Assembly (NCBI RefSeq): GCF_001854125.1
Contig: NZ_CP017715.1
Location: forward strand, 3,534,001-3,598,000
DNA: 64,000 bases
Reading direction: 5' to 3'
From: Marinobacter salinus
Lineage (GTDB): Bacteria; Pseudomonadota; Gammaproteobacteria; Pseudomonadales; Oleiphilaceae
Part shown: one piece after another, positions 44,576-55,743 of the stretch
Layout: each line of letters begins with the position of its first letter
Position numbering within the stretch: the first letter of the stretch is position 1
Notes under the pieces: model-generated
What the model was told of the DNA's origin: nothing
The model's input: the letters and a program-made list of their open reading frames with translations, nothing else
Database searches by the model: none
Position numbers and translations under genes: made by a program

Positions 44576-46399
44576 TTGGGCCAGCAACCGCCATCAGGCC
44601 AGTTTCGCGATAACGACGGCACCCAGCGCAACTACCACTGGCGTGATGTCTTTGCGCTCGCACTTAAGCACAAGCCCCGGCTGGTCAAGGCAAACCTGCT
44701 GGCGATCATGGCGACGGTAATGAGTGTGCCGGTGCCGTTGCTTTTGCCGGTGCTGGTGGATGAGGTGCTGCTGGGAGAAGCCGGGCCTGTCTTGCCGGTG
44801 ATGGACCGGTTGCTGCCGGATTCCTGGCATCAACCTGTGGTTTACATCGGCATGATGGTGCTTGTGGCTTTTGGCCTGAGGCTGGCGGCGTTGTCGTTCA
44901 ACGTCTTGCAGTCGCGGGAATTTTCCAAGGTGTCCAAAGACGTTGTGTTCCGGATCCGGTCCCGGTTGCTGGGCAGGTTGCAGCGGGTGGCAATGTCGGA
45001 ATATGAAACCCGGGGCTCCGGGGGGATCAGCAGTCACTTCATCACCGACCTGGATACCATGGACCAGTTTCTGGGCACCACCATCAGCCGGTTTCTGGTT
45101 GCGAGCCTGACTGTGGCCGGCACCGCGGTCGTGTTGCTGTGGGTGCACTGGCAACTGGCCCTGCTGATCCTGCTATTTAACCCGTTGGTGATCCTGGCTA
45201 CCATCCTGATTGGCAAGCGGGTCAAGGAGCTCAAGCGCCGTGAGAACGCGGCTTATGAGGTGTTCCAGGGCGACCTCACCGAGACTTTGGATGCCATCCA
45301 CCAGCTCCGGGCCGCCAACCGGGAAAAGCACTATCTTCGCCAGCTGATCGATCGGGCGCGGACCGTGCGGGATCACGCAATCCAGTTTGAATGGCGAAGC
45401 GATGCAGCCTCCCGGGCCAGCTTTGCCCTGTTCCAGTTCGGGGTTGATGTCTTCAGGGGCGCAGCCATGGTCACTGTGCTATTCAGTGATCTGAGCATCG
45501 GCATGATGTTCGCTATCTTTGGCTATCTTTGGTTCATGCTGACGCCGGTTCAGGAAATGCTGAACATGCAGTATGCCTGGTTTGCCGCCAACGCTGCTCT
45601 CGGCCGGATTAACCGCCTGCTGGAACTCAAGGAAGAGCCACGTTATCCGGCACTGGAAAATCCGTTTCGGGGTCGCCACACCGTTGGCCTGACGCTCAAG
45701 GACATTCATTTCAGTTACGACGGCGAACCGGTGCTGAGAGGGATCAACCTGCACCTGAAACCGGGTGAAAAAGTCGCGGTGGTCGGCGCCAGCGGTGGCG
45801 GCAAGTCGACGCTTGTGCAAGTGATTCTTGGCATGTACACGCCCCAGCGTGGTGAGGTCCTGATTGAGGGGGTGCCGGTCCAGCGCATTGGTTTGCCTTG
45901 CTTGCGGGAACATATTGCCACCGTGCTTCAGCATCCAGCTCTCTTCAATGATAGCGTGCGCCAGAACCTGACCCTGGGACGCGAGAAGCCTGAAGCGGAG
46001 CTCTGGCACGCCCTGCGGATTGCCCAGCTGGATAAAACCGTGGCTGATATGCCTGACCAGCTCGACACCATGATCGGCCGCCAGGGCGTGCGCCTGTCAG
46101 GTGGCCAGCGTCAGCGCCTCGCCATCGCGCGGATGATCCTCTCGGATCCCTCAGTGGTGATTCTCGACGAGGCAACCTCGGCACTGGATGCCGAAACCGA
46201 GTACCAGTTGCACCGGGACCTCGAAGCCTTCCTGCGCCAGCGCACAACCCTGATTATCGCGCATCGTCTTAGTGCCGTGAAACAGGCTGATCGCGCCTGC
46301 GTGTTCGAGGACGGCCGTATTATTGAGGAAGGTCATCATGATGAGCTGATCCAGCGGGATGGCCTCTACGCGCAGCTTTACGGTGACCGGCAGATGTGA
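44576..46399 (+). CDS. ABC exporter, fused permease and ATPase
   Basis: The TTG start at 44576 has GGAG seven bases upstream and gives 607 residues. Six membrane helices in about 40-310 are followed by an ABC domain: Walker A GASGGGKST, signature LSGGQ, Walker B VVILDEATSALD and H-loop IIAHRLS. It belongs to the MsbA/multidrug-lipid export subfamily (half transporter that homodimerises); substrate not identifiable. Confidence 0.88.
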   Translation: MGQQPPSGQFRDNDGTQRNYHWRDVFALALKHKPRLVKANLLAIMATVMSVPVPLLLPVLVDEVLLGEAGPVLPVMDRLLPDSWHQPVVYIGMMVLVAFGLRLAALSFNVLQSREFSKVSKDVVFRIRSRLLGRLQRVAMSEYETRGSGGISSHFITDLDTMDQFLGTTISRFLVASLTVAGTAVVLLWVHWQLALLILLFNPLVILATILIGKRVKELKRRENAAYEVFQGDLTETLDAIHQLRAANREKHYLRQLIDRARTVRDHAIQFEWRSDAASRASFALFQFGVDVFRGAAMVTVLFSDLSIGMMFAIFGYLWFMLTPVQEMLNMQYAWFAANAALGRINRLLELKEEPRYPALENPFRGRHTVGLTLKDIHFSYDGEPVLRGINLHLKPGEKVAVVGASGGGKSTLVQVILGMYTPQRGEVLIEGVPVQRIGLPCLREHIATVLQHPALFNDSVRQNLTLGREKPEAELWHALRIAQLDKTVADMPDQLDTMIGRQGVRLSGGQRQRLAIARMILSDPSVVILDEATSALDAETEYQLHRDLEAFLRQRTTLIIAHRLSAVKQADRACVFEDGRIIEEGHHDELIQRDGLYAQLYGDRQM

Positions 46400-46563
46400 T
46401 CGCCGGATCTTCTTTATTAATGGTGGTTTTTATTTCCATCAATATCTGATCTGCCTTCGGAGATGCTCGTATATATGCGCGAAAGAGCGACATGTGACGC
46501 ACTTATTGCTGGCTGTTGAACGGACTCTCAATACCCGCCGCGCCGAATCCGAGGTTTTGAAAA

Positions 46564-48078
46564 ATGTCTGAATCTGTTAATTATGCCCACCAGGAACGAC
46601 TGCGTAACGACAGCTATCTGTTCTATATCCTGTTAGCTCATGTTCCCGTCGTTGCCTTTCTGATCCCTCTGGAATTCGAAACGGGTGGGTTCGCGGTAAT
46701 GGCTTCGGTACTGCTCGGCATCGCAGTCACGGGTGGATACTTTTTGCTGCGAGGGCAGAGGGCCTGCTCCGCATTTTTTGCAGCCTGCCTTATGGCCTGG
46801 TCGGCCATTATGATTCAGAGTCAGATGGGTCGCGTGGAGATGCACTTTCATATCTTCGCAGCCTTGGCGTTGGTCATCATCTATCGTGACTGGTTGCCGG
46901 TGCTGGTCGCCGCCGGCGTTATTGCTGTCCATCATCTGGTGTTCACTGCCCTGCAGCAGGCCGGGGCCACGGTTGGAACCATGCCGGTCATGCTGTTTAA
47001 CCACGAAGCGACCTATGGCATGGCGTTCCTGCACGCAGCATTTGTGGTATTTGAAGCCGGCACTCTGGTATTTTTTACGCTTCGGATGGCGATGGAGCGG
47101 AATCAGTCGTTTCAGCTCATTGGCATCGTGCGGAATTTTGGCGCCAACAAGGATCTCAGTGGCCGCCTGGACGGGACCGGTGACGCCCTGACCGCCAGTT
47201 ATTTCAATGAAATGATGGACCAGTTCACCAGCCTGATTGGAAAAGTCAGGGAGTTGTCAGGAAAACTGCGTGAAAGTGCCGACGAGCTCACCGGCGTCAG
47301 CGACCGCACCAGCCGCGTTGTCCAGGAGCAGCATCGCCAGACCGACCAAGCCGCCGCTGCCACGAACCAGATGTCGGCTACAATCCATGAAGTGGCGCAG
47401 AACGCGCACGCCGCCTCTGAGTCGGCCGGCCGTGCTTCGGAGGCGGCTTCAGAAGGGCGAACAAACGTCGAGCACTCTGTGCAGCTAACGGACGCCACAA
47501 ACACGGCCCTGGGCGACTCGTCCCGTATGGTGACCGAGCTGGTAGACAAGGTGAAGTCCATCGGGGCGTTCATCAGCTCCATCAACGACATTTCTGATCA
47601 AACCAATCTGCTCGCGCTGAACGCAGCGATTGAAGCGGCGCGTGCGGGTGAGCACGGTCGCGGTTTCGCGGTGGTCGCCGACGAAGTCCGGAACCTGTCG
47701 CGCCGAACCCAGGACTTTACCCGTGAGATTGGCAGTACCATTGATGATCTGGCATCGGTTTCGGAAGCCACTTTTGCCGCTATTGAAATAGGCCAGACCC
47801 GCTCTGTTGAGACCAGCGAATCGGTTCGCAGAGCGGGGGAGGCCATTCATCACATCGAGATGGCCATCGCTAATGTCAACGACATGAATCATCAGATCGC
47901 CGCGGCAGCCGAAGAGCAGGCGACCGCTTCGTCTGAAATCAACGAGGGGGTTCAGCGCGTGGCTGACCAGAACGCCGAGGTTGTTCAGGCAGCGGATCGG
48001 ACCCGGACCATGGCCCGGCAACTGGAGCAGGTCATCGGTGACGTTGATGGTCTCGTCCGGGGTTATCAGGGCCTTTGA
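46564..48078 (+). CDS. Methyl-accepting chemotaxis protein with His-rich membrane sensor
   Basis: The 504-residue receptor has five or six membrane helices (about 17-185) with embedded His residues ([16 protein letters not shown]) and no large periplasmic domain. A cytoplasmic signalling helix with the hairpin tip [20 protein letters not shown] and flanking methylation-type Glu-rich helices follows. The His pattern suggests a heme, metal or redox sensor within the membrane; this is inference. Confidence 0.9.
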   Translation: MSESVNYAHQERLRNDSYLFYILLAHVPVVAFLIPLEFETGGFAVMASVLLGIAVTGGYFLLRGQRACSAFFAACLMAWSAIMIQSQMGRVEMHFHIFAALALVIIYRDWLPVLVAAGVIAVHHLVFTALQQAGATVGTMPVMLFNHEATYGMAFLHAAFVVFEAGTLVFFTLRMAMERNQSFQLIGIVRNFGANKDLSGRLDGTGDALTASYFNEMMDQFTSLIGKVRELSGKLRESADELTGVSDRTSRVVQEQHRQTDQAAAATNQMSATIHEVAQNAHAASESAGRASEAASEGRTNVEHSVQLTDATNTALGDSSRMVTELVDKVKSIGAFISSINDISDQTNLLALNAAIEAARAGEHGRGFAVVADEVRNLSRRTQDFTREIGSTIDDLASVSEATFAAIEIGQTRSVETSESVRRAGEAIHHIEMAIANVNDMNHQIAAAAEEQATASSEINEGVQRVADQNAEVVQAADRTRTMARQLEQVIGDVDGLVRGYQGL

Positions 48079-48221
48079 CTTCAGTCTGATATTCACCGGG
48101 AGAATTCTGAACATTCACGGGGCTGCAGTTGAACTCTGGTCGATCGGTGCAATAGTTATAGGTGACTTATCATCGCTCGGCCTTCCGGAATATTCGGACG
48201 ACGACGAAAAGGAGGCACCAC

Positions 48222-50981
48222 ATGTCGAACGACAGTCTCAGCAAAGACAGCCTGAATACCTTGTCCAGCCTGGATGCGGGTGGCAAGACCTACCATTACT
48301 ACAGCTTGCCAAAGGCAGCGGGTACTCTGGGTGACCTGAACCGGCTGCCTTTTTCCCTCAAGGTCCTGATGGAGAATCTGCTCCGTAACGAGGACGACGT
48401 CACCGTTGACCGCAGCCATATTGACGCCATGGTGCAATGGCTGAAGGATCGCCGTTCTGACACTGAAATCCAGTTCCGCCCGGCCAGGGTGTTGATGCAG
48501 GACTTCACCGGTGTGCCCGGGGTAGTGGACCTTGCTGCCATGCGGGCTGCTGTTGAAGCAGCGGGTAAGGACCCGGCCATGATCAATCCGCTGTCGCCAG
48601 TCGACCTGGTGATCGATCACTCGGTCATGGTGGATAAATTCGGCGATGCATCTTCTTTCAAAGACAATGTCGCCATCGAGATGGAGCGTAACCAGGAACG
48701 TTATGAGTTCTTGCGCTGGGGTCAGCAGGCCTTCGATAACTTTCGGGTGGTGCCGCCGGGTACTGGTATCTGTCACCAGGTCAACCTGGAATATCTGGGC
48801 AAGACCGTTTGGTCGAAAGACCAGGACGGAAAAACGGTCGCCTATCCAGACACTCTGGTGGGTACCGATTCCCACACCACCATGATCAATGGCCTGGGTA
48901 TTCTGGGTTGGGGCGTTGGCGGTATAGAGGCCGAAGCGGCGATGTTGGGGCAGCCAGTCTCCATGCTGATTCCGGAGGTCGTGGGTTTCAAGGTGACCGG
49001 TAAACTCCGCGAAGGCATTACCGCTACGGATCTGGTGCTGACGGTGACCGAAATGCTGCGCAAGAAAGGCGTGGTGGGAAAATTCGTCGAATTCTACGGT
49101 GATGGTCTCAAAGACATGCCAGTGGCGGACCGGGCTACTATCGCCAATATGGCCCCCGAGTATGGCGCGACCTGTGGTTTCTTTCCGGTGGATGACCAAA
49201 CCATCAAGTATATGCGTCTGACCGGTCGTGAAGAGGATCAGCTTGAACTGGTTGAAGCCTATGCCAAGGCTCAGGGGCTCTGGCGGGAGCCGGGCCATGA
49301 GCCGGTGTATACCGATAAGCTCGAGTTGGACATGGGCGAGGTGGAAGCCAGTCTGGCGGGCCCGAAACGCCCCCAGGACCGGGTTGCCCTGAAGAACATG
49401 AAGGCGTCATTCGAGCTGTTGATGGAAACCGCCGAGGGCCCGGCTGAGAACCGGAAAAGCAACCTGGAATCCGAGGGTGGCCAGACGGCGGTCGGTATTC
49501 ATGACAGCTATGAGCACGCGGCCAGCCAGCCATTGGAGATGGAAGGTGAGAAATCCCGCCTCGATCCGGGGGCTGTGGTCATTGCCGCTATCACCTCTTG
49601 CACCAATACCTCCAACCCAAGCGTGATGATGGCTGCTGGCCTGATAGCTCAGAAAGCGGTCGCCAAGGGCCTGAAAACCCGGCCCTGGGTGAAAACCTCA
49701 TTGGCACCGGGCTCAAAGGTAGTCACCGACTACCTCAAAGTTGCGGGGCTTGACGATGATCTCGACAAGCTTGGCTTTAATCTGGTGGGCTACGGCTGCA
49801 CCACCTGTATTGGTAATTCCGGGCCGCTGCCGGATGCTGTGGAGAAGGCGATTACCGATGGTGACCTTACGGTGGCTTCCGTTTTGTCCGGAAACCGGAA
49901 CTTTGAGGGCCGGGTTCATCCGCTGGTGAAGACCAACTGGCTGGCGTCGCCGCCTCTGGTTGTTGCTTATGCCCTGGCGGGCAATGTGCGCCTTGATCTT
50001 TCCAAAGACCCTCTTGGTGTCGGCTCGGATGGTGCGCCCGTGTACCTGAAAGACCTGTGGCCAAGCCAGCAGGAAATTGCGGAAGCCGTCGAGAAAGTGA
50101 AGACCGACATGTTCCGCAAGGAATACGGAGAAGTATTTGACGGTGACGCCACCTGGCAGGCGATCAAATTCCCGGAGAGCAAGGTGTATGAGTGGTCCGA
50201 TAAGTCCACTTATATTCAGCATCCGCCCTTCTTCGAGGGCATGAGGGAAGAGCCGGACGCCATCGATGATGTCAAGGATGCAAACATCCTGGCGCTGCTG
50301 GGTGATTCGGTCACTACCGATCACATTTCGCCGGCTGGCTCCTTCAAGGCGGATACCCCGGCGGGCAAGTATCTGCAGGAACACGGTGTGGAACCGAAAG
50401 ACTTCAACTCCTACGGCTCACGCCGGGGCAATCATGAGGTCATGATGCGCGGTACCTTTGCCAATGTGCGCATCCGGAACGAGATGCTCGATGGCGTGGA
50501 AGGTGGTTTCACCAGGTTCGTGCCCACGGGTGAGCAGATGGCCATCTACGATGCTGCCATGAAGTACCAGGAAAAGGGCACACCACTGGTTGTCATCGCG
50601 GGCAAGGAATACGGTACCGGCTCCAGCCGTGACTGGGCCGCCAAGGGCACTCGCCTGCTGGGGGTCAAAGCTGTGGTGGCTGAATCCTACGAGCGGATTC
50701 ACCGTTCCAACCTGATTGGAATGGGCGTAATGCCGTTGCAGTTCCCGGAAGGGACTGACCGCAAGAGCCTGAAGCTCACGGGTGAGGAAACCATCAGCAT
50801 CGAAGGACTCTCCGGCGAAATCACGCCGGGCCAGAGCCTGCAAATGACTGTGAAATACCCGGACGGATCAACCGAGCGTTGTCAGCTGAAGTCTCGCATC
50901 GACACCGCGAACGAGGCGGTATACTTCAGGCACGGCGGCATCCTGCACTATGTTGTGCGGGAAATGCTCAAGTCAGCGTGA
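48222..50981 (+). CDS. acnA: Aconitate hydratase A
   Basis: The 919-residue enzyme isomerises citrate to isocitrate. The 4Fe-4S ligands are C460 ([10 protein letters not shown]), C526 and C529 (GCTTCIGN). The swivel domain has SYGSRRGNH and [17 protein letters not shown]. The ATG at 48222 has AAAGGAGG six bases upstream. AcnA is the stress-resistant isoform. Its 3' end overlaps that of the convergent kinase gene by 14 bp. Confidence 0.97.
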   Translation: MSNDSLSKDSLNTLSSLDAGGKTYHYYSLPKAAGTLGDLNRLPFSLKVLMENLLRNEDDVTVDRSHIDAMVQWLKDRRSDTEIQFRPARVLMQDFTGVPGVVDLAAMRAAVEAAGKDPAMINPLSPVDLVIDHSVMVDKFGDASSFKDNVAIEMERNQERYEFLRWGQQAFDNFRVVPPGTGICHQVNLEYLGKTVWSKDQDGKTVAYPDTLVGTDSHTTMINGLGILGWGVGGIEAEAAMLGQPVSMLIPEVVGFKVTGKLREGITATDLVLTVTEMLRKKGVVGKFVEFYGDGLKDMPVADRATIANMAPEYGATCGFFPVDDQTIKYMRLTGREEDQLELVEAYAKAQGLWREPGHEPVYTDKLELDMGEVEASLAGPKRPQDRVALKNMKASFELLMETAEGPAENRKSNLESEGGQTAVGIHDSYEHAASQPLEMEGEKSRLDPGAVVIAAITSCTNTSNPSVMMAAGLIAQKAVAKGLKTRPWVKTSLAPGSKVVTDYLKVAGLDDDLDKLGFNLVGYGCTTCIGNSGPLPDAVEKAITDGDLTVASVLSGNRNFEGRVHPLVKTNWLASPPLVVAYALAGNVRLDLSKDPLGVGSDGAPVYLKDLWPSQQEIAEAVEKVKTDMFRKEYGEVFDGDATWQAIKFPESKVYEWSDKSTYIQHPPFFEGMREEPDAIDDVKDANILALLGDSVTTDHISPAGSFKADTPAGKYLQEHGVEPKDFNSYGSRRGNHEVMMRGTFANVRIRNEMLDGVEGGFTRFVPTGEQMAIYDAAMKYQEKGTPLVVIAGKEYGTGSSRDWAAKGTRLLGVKAVVAESYERIHRSNLIGMGVMPLQFPEGTDRKSLKLTGEETISIEGLSGEITPGQSLQMTVKYPDGSTERCQLKSRIDTANEAVYFRHGGILHYVVREMLKSA

Positions 50982-52890
50982 CAGGGAGTTCCAGCCAGAA
51001 TGTTGCCCCCCTGCCGGGGGGCGACTCATAATTCACGGTCCCACCCATATTGGTCATCAGCTCCCTTGTGATGGCCAGGCCTAGGCCAGTACCGCCCTTA
51101 TCTCTTCGGTCCGAGCCGTCGGCTTGCGAGAACTTTTTGAATATCCGGTCATGGAAGTCGGGAGATACGCCGTCGCCCTGATCCTGGATGCAAAGCCGGA
51201 TATTCTCCCCTGTGGACTGGGTGTGGATTTCTACAGCCGATCCCCTCGGAGAGAATTTGATGGCATTGGATAGCAAATTTGAGATGGCCTGCTCCAGTCG
51301 CTGCCGGTCCACCCGAACCCACACCGGTCCCAGCTCGCCCACCTTCAGGTCGACCTGACGCTCGCGCGCGAAGGATTCAATATTTTCGATGGAATCCCGA
51401 ACCATGTCAGCCAAGGGGCAGTTTTCCAGCCGGAAGGGCATTTTGCCGGCAACCAGTTTCTCGATATCCAGCAAATCGTTGATCAGAAACGTCAGTTGTC
51501 TACTGTTCCGGTAGGCGATCTGGGCCAGCTTGGAGGCCTTGTCAGGCAGTTCTCCGGCGGCGTTGTTGGCGAGCAGTCCCAGTGCGCCGGAAATGGAGGT
51601 CAGTGGTGTGCGCAATTCGTGGCTTACAGTGGAGATAAACTCGTTTTTCATCCGGTCCACTTTTTTCTGATCAGAAATGTCCTCCGTGATCAGCCAGATA
51701 ACCGCTTCGCTGTCATGGGCGTCGAGCTTCAGGCCCTGGAGCATCACGGGGAGCAATGACTGATCCGGGCCCGGGAAATACCCCGTCAGCCCGCTGAACC
51801 GGATGTTTTTTCTAAGGCTTTCCTGAATACCAAGTCCTTCGGGCAGTTGTTGCCCATTTTGATCGAATACTCGTTCAAAGTAGTCCAGTGACTGGGCCGC
51901 GACGCCAAAACTGCGGGTGAAGGTCTGGTTGGCCCGAAGCAATACTTTCCGATGGGCGCTGTACAGTCCAATGCCAATGGGAGCCAGTTCAAACAGACCC
52001 CAGAAACGCCGCTGCATTTCACGGTCTTTCAAAAGCAGGCTTGTCAGCCAGAATGCTCCGCCAGTAATGATCAGCACCATCAACGCCAGCGCGCTCCGTA
52101 TCAGCCACGGATCCTCCGGGTGGTTCGGCCAGCTCTGGACGGGTTCGGCAAAAAGAGTCCAGGTCACGCCGGGCATTTTCACCGTGCTGGCAAGCGGCGA
52201 TGTCCACTGCGACTCCGTGGGGCCAAAAAAGACGGCGTCGGTATTTTCGATATTATCTGAGGTGGATATGGCGAAATTCAGGTCGCCTTTCAGTGCTTCC
52301 AGGCCAGCTTTTTCGAAGAGCCGCTGGATGTCGAGAATTACAGAGATCACCCCCCAGAATTTGCCCGTTTCATTTTCGAAGATAGGAATCCGGCTGGCCA
52401 GGCCCTGGCCGCCCTGAACCAGATTGATTGGTCCGCTGAAAATGGCGCGGCGGCTATCAAGCAGGTGTTTTACCTGCTGTTCAGACAGGCTCTGCCGGGT
52501 CAGGTCAAGCCCCAAAGCCGCCTCGTTACCGGCTAGTGGATATATATGACGAATAACGAAACCGGGCGCGAGGCCGATATTCCGCAGTTCCGGTGCCAAC
52601 TGGAAGATGACCGATGCAAGCTGGCGGAACTGCTGTTCATTGATGTCAGGTTGCACAGACACGTTGGCCGCCAGGCCCCAGACAGTCTGAATGTTCTGGA
52701 GTATCGTGCTTTGCAGTGCGAGGCTGATCTCGTCAAGCTTCACCTGCGATTGCTGGCGGACTTGAACCTGGTGGCGGGAGGAACTTGCGGAGTCCAGGGT
52801 GAATGCCACAATGAGCATCAGCAGAAAAATGCTGAGCCTGGAGCCCCAGACGAGCGTGTGAAATAAACCGTCCCCGTTTTTTACTGTCAT
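50968..52890 (-). CDS. Sensor histidine kinase with CHASE-like sensor and PAS domain
   Basis: The 640-residue kinase has two membrane helices (about 14-33 and 265-285) flanking a periplasmic CHASE-type domain ([28 protein letters not shown]). A PAS domain (about 300-400), HisKA ([16 protein letters not shown]) and HATPase_c ([21 protein letters not shown]) follow. No receiver is attached, so its phosphate probably passes to one of the regulators at 57.6-60.9 kb. It is the third of three related kinases read in the same direction. Confidence 0.9.
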   Translation of the reverse strand: MTVKNGDGLFHTLVWGSRLSIFLLMLIVAFTLDSASSSRHQVQVRQQSQVKLDEISLALQSTILQNIQTVWGLAANVSVQPDINEQQFRQLASVIFQLAPELRNIGLAPGFVIRHIYPLAGNEAALGLDLTRQSLSEQQVKHLLDSRRAIFSGPINLVQGGQGLASRIPIFENETGKFWGVISVILDIQRLFEKAGLEALKGDLNFAISTSDNIENTDAVFFGPTESQWTSPLASTVKMPGVTWTLFAEPVQSWPNHPEDPWLIRSALALMVLIITGGAFWLTSLLLKDREMQRRFWGLFELAPIGIGLYSAHRKVLLRANQTFTRSFGVAAQSLDYFERVFDQNGQQLPEGLGIQESLRKNIRFSGLTGYFPGPDQSLLPVMLQGLKLDAHDSEAVIWLITEDISDQKKVDRMKNEFISTVSHELRTPLTSISGALGLLANNAAGELPDKASKLAQIAYRNSRQLTFLINDLLDIEKLVAGKMPFRLENCPLADMVRDSIENIESFARERQVDLKVGELGPVWVRVDRQRLEQAISNLLSNAIKFSPRGSAVEIHTQSTGENIRLCIQDQGDGVSPDFHDRIFKKFSQADGSDRRDKGGTGLGLAITRELMTNMGGTVNYESPPGRGATFWLELPVTLT

Positions 52891-52911
52891 CGTTCTCAAC
52901 GTCTCAAAGGG

Positions 52912-55743
52912 TCACAATGCGGGCTGCGTTTCAAGCCAGAAAGTAGCACCCTGGCCCTCAACCGACTCAAACCCCACACTACCGTGCATCTGAGCCATGA
53001 TTTCTCTGGTTATGGCAAGTCCTAGCCCGGTACCGCGGTCTTTTCTGGTGTCCGAACTGTCTGCCTGAGCAAACTTCTGAAAAATTCTGGGCCGGAAAGC
53101 CTCCGGTATACCAGGCCCCTGGTCCGATACCTGAATTCTCAGGTGGTTTCCGTTCATGGATGTCGCCACGATGACTTCACTGCACTCAGGGGAAAATTTA
53201 ATGGCATTTGAAAGCAGGTTAGCCAGAGCCTGCTCGAGCCGGTGATGATCAATGACTGCGTTGCACTCCGGATGACGGTCCTCGAAACGAACCGTTATCC
53301 CGCGGTCAACGGCATAAGTCTGAAGCCTCTCGATGGTGTCCCGGATAACTGGGCTGACGAGCTGGGCACGCAGGCGCATGGTCATCTTGCCGGATACCAG
53401 CTTTTCCATGTCGAGCAGATCATCAATCAGTTGCTTGAGTTGATCACTGTTTCGCGCGGCGATTGTAACCATCCGCTGAATCTGTTCCGGGAGCTTTCCG
53501 AGAGCACCACCGGCAATCAGGCCCAGGGATCCGGCGATGGAGGTGAGCGGTGTGCGCAATTCGTGGCTGACGGTCGAAATGAATTCATTTTTCATACGCT
53601 CTATTTTTTTCCGTTCCGATATATCCTCAATCAGAGTCCATACCAGTGGACGGCCGGAGGCAGCAAATATGCGCACGCCCTGTATCAGGGCAGGGTAGGT
53701 GGAGCCGTTGCGGCGTTTGATTTCCTGTTCAATGGGGCCAAAACGACCGGTTTCCCTGAGGGCAGTGATGGCGGCATTGCGGATTTCTTCGAAATTTTCC
53801 GTCGGTATCAGCCGGCCTCCGGGCGTTACCATCAGTTCTTCGCGGGTATACCCGGTAGGCTTAAGGAGCGCGTCGTTGAAATCAACGAAGCTGGCCGTTC
53901 GGTAATCGGTCAGGGCAATACCGATGGGGGATAGTTCAAAAAGCCGCCGCAATTCCTGCTCGCTCTCCTGCAAAGCCAACTCCGTGCGCTTCTTGTCGTC
54001 GATATCGGTAATGTAGCCATGCCATCGAATACTGCGGTCGGCCAGTAGCTCCGGCGTGGCATGTCCTTCGACCCATCGCCATCCCCCGTCGTGCCATTTT
54101 ACCCGGTACTGGTGCTGCCAGAGCGTGAGTTGCTCAGCTGAGGCTGTAATGGAGTCCGATACCGTGCCGAGATCGTCGGGGTGGATTTTCGCAAATGCGG
54201 GGGCTGCATCCTCTTGCGCTTCTTCCGGTGTAACGCCATAGATGCCCTGGATGCCAGGGCTTGAAAAAGGAAAAAAGGAAGTGCCGTCGGGCCGCAACTG
54301 GAACTGATAAAGCATGCCGGGTGTTTGCTCGACCAGTTTGCTTAATGTCTGGGTGCTGATTTTCCGCTCGATCACGGCGCCCACCCAGCGGGCCAGCAAC
54401 CTGACAAAGGTGATCTCGGTATCGGAAAAGCCACCGGTTCTCTCCGACGGCGAGGAAAAATTCAGGGTTCCAAAGAGCCGGTCATGGAGCTGAATCGGCG
54501 CAGCCAGGTAGCTTTCCAGGCCGAATTGATCGTAACAGGGGCGGTTTCGGTAGGGTGAGCCCCCCATGTGGGAAATGGCGAGGCTTTCGTTTTGCTCGAC
54601 CATAATGGAGCAATAAGTGTCGGAGAGAGGAAAGCTCAGGCCTTGCTGAAGTCCTGAACCTGCCGGTGCGTCAAACCAGAGTATGGTATACACATCACTG
54701 GTGATTTCACTGATGATTGCCAAAGGCAGGTTGAGGTAGTCGGCACCGAGTCGCAGTGCCTTGCGAATGCGTTCCTCGTCGTTGCTTTCCGGGTCCATAG
54801 CCAGATCGTTCAGAATGCCCAGGGCGGTATTCTGCTCTTGAATCAGTTCGAGGTTGCGCATTTCCTCGGTGATATCGGCATGGGTGCCATACATCTTCAG
54901 TGGCTTGCCGTCGGAGGTCCACTCGAATACGCGGCCACGATCATGGGTCCAGACCCAGTGGCCGTCCTTGTGTCTCATCCGGCAACGATAATCATATTCA
55001 TCGATCTTCCCGGCGAAGTGAGCTTCCAGCAGGCGTTCCGATTCGGGTAAATCTTCAGGATGGGCGAGGTTGAGCCAGGTCTGGATAGTGACGGGCTCCA
55101 GCTCCTCCAGCCGGTAACCGCAGATTTGTGCCCAGCGCTCATTGAACACTGTGTTTCCTGTTTGCACGTTCCATTCCCAAGTGCCGACACGGGTGCCATC
55201 AATCGCGGCCCGGGTCCGACGCTCGCTTTGCTTCAGATCCCGGTAAAACTCGGTTGCGGCCTGTAAATTGATCTCCCGTTCTACACAATCAGCCAGTTCC
55301 CGTAACAGGGATTGGTCCTCGTCACTGAATGCGCGGGGCTTCCTGTCGATCAGGCAGAGGGTGCCGAGCCGGTACCCATCACTGCTGTGCAGCGGCGCCC
55401 CTGCATAAAACCGAATGAGCGGAGCCTCCTTAACCAACGGGTTGTCACTGAACCGGTCGTCGTGAAGGGTGTCTTCAATAATAAAGAGATCTGAATGAAG
55501 GATGGCATGGCCGCAAAACGAAATGTCTCTGGGTGTTTCTGGAACCGCAAGGCCCTGACAGGATTTGAACCATTGGCGATTTTTGTCAATAAGGCTGACC
55601 AGGGCAATCGGCACGTTGAACATTTTGCAGGCCATGCGGGTGAAGCGATCGAATCGCTCCTCCGGACTGGAGTCGAGCAACCCTGCTTGATCTAGGGCGG
55701 ATTGCCGAGCTTGCTCATGGCTGGGAAAGTCAGGCGTTTGCAT
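52912..55743 (-). CDS. Multi-sensor histidine kinase (GAF-PAS-GAF-PAS-PAS)
   Basis: From ATG 55743 there are 943 residues without membrane helices: GAF (about 20-165), PAS (175-295), GAF (about 320-470), PAS (485-590), PAS (600-715), HisKA ([16 protein letters not shown]) and HATPase_c ([25 protein letters not shown]). The kinase core is close to that of its downstream neighbour, showing they are paralogues with different sensors. Its start overlaps the end of the upstream kinase gene by 14 bp. Confidence 0.9.
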   Translation of the reverse strand: MQTPDFPSHEQARQSALDQAGLLDSSPEERFDRFTRMACKMFNVPIALVSLIDKNRQWFKSCQGLAVPETPRDISFCGHAILHSDLFIIEDTLHDDRFSDNPLVKEAPLIRFYAGAPLHSSDGYRLGTLCLIDRKPRAFSDEDQSLLRELADCVEREINLQAATEFYRDLKQSERRTRAAIDGTRVGTWEWNVQTGNTVFNERWAQICGYRLEELEPVTIQTWLNLAHPEDLPESERLLEAHFAGKIDEYDYRCRMRHKDGHWVWTHDRGRVFEWTSDGKPLKMYGTHADITEEMRNLELIQEQNTALGILNDLAMDPESNDEERIRKALRLGADYLNLPLAIISEITSDVYTILWFDAPAGSGLQQGLSFPLSDTYCSIMVEQNESLAISHMGGSPYRNRPCYDQFGLESYLAAPIQLHDRLFGTLNFSSPSERTGGFSDTEITFVRLLARWVGAVIERKISTQTLSKLVEQTPGMLYQFQLRPDGTSFFPFSSPGIQGIYGVTPEEAQEDAAPAFAKIHPDDLGTVSDSITASAEQLTLWQHQYRVKWHDGGWRWVEGHATPELLADRSIRWHGYITDIDDKKRTELALQESEQELRRLFELSPIGIALTDYRTASFVDFNDALLKPTGYTREELMVTPGGRLIPTENFEEIRNAAITALRETGRFGPIEQEIKRRNGSTYPALIQGVRIFAASGRPLVWTLIEDISERKKIERMKNEFISTVSHELRTPLTSIAGSLGLIAGGALGKLPEQIQRMVTIAARNSDQLKQLIDDLLDMEKLVSGKMTMRLRAQLVSPVIRDTIERLQTYAVDRGITVRFEDRHPECNAVIDHHRLEQALANLLSNAIKFSPECSEVIVATSMNGNHLRIQVSDQGPGIPEAFRPRIFQKFAQADSSDTRKDRGTGLGLAITREIMAQMHGSVGFESVEGQGATFWLETQPAL

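Noticed and set aside
48156..49298. 380-codon minus-strand frame opposite acnA
   Set aside because: AcnA is unmistakable on the plus strand.
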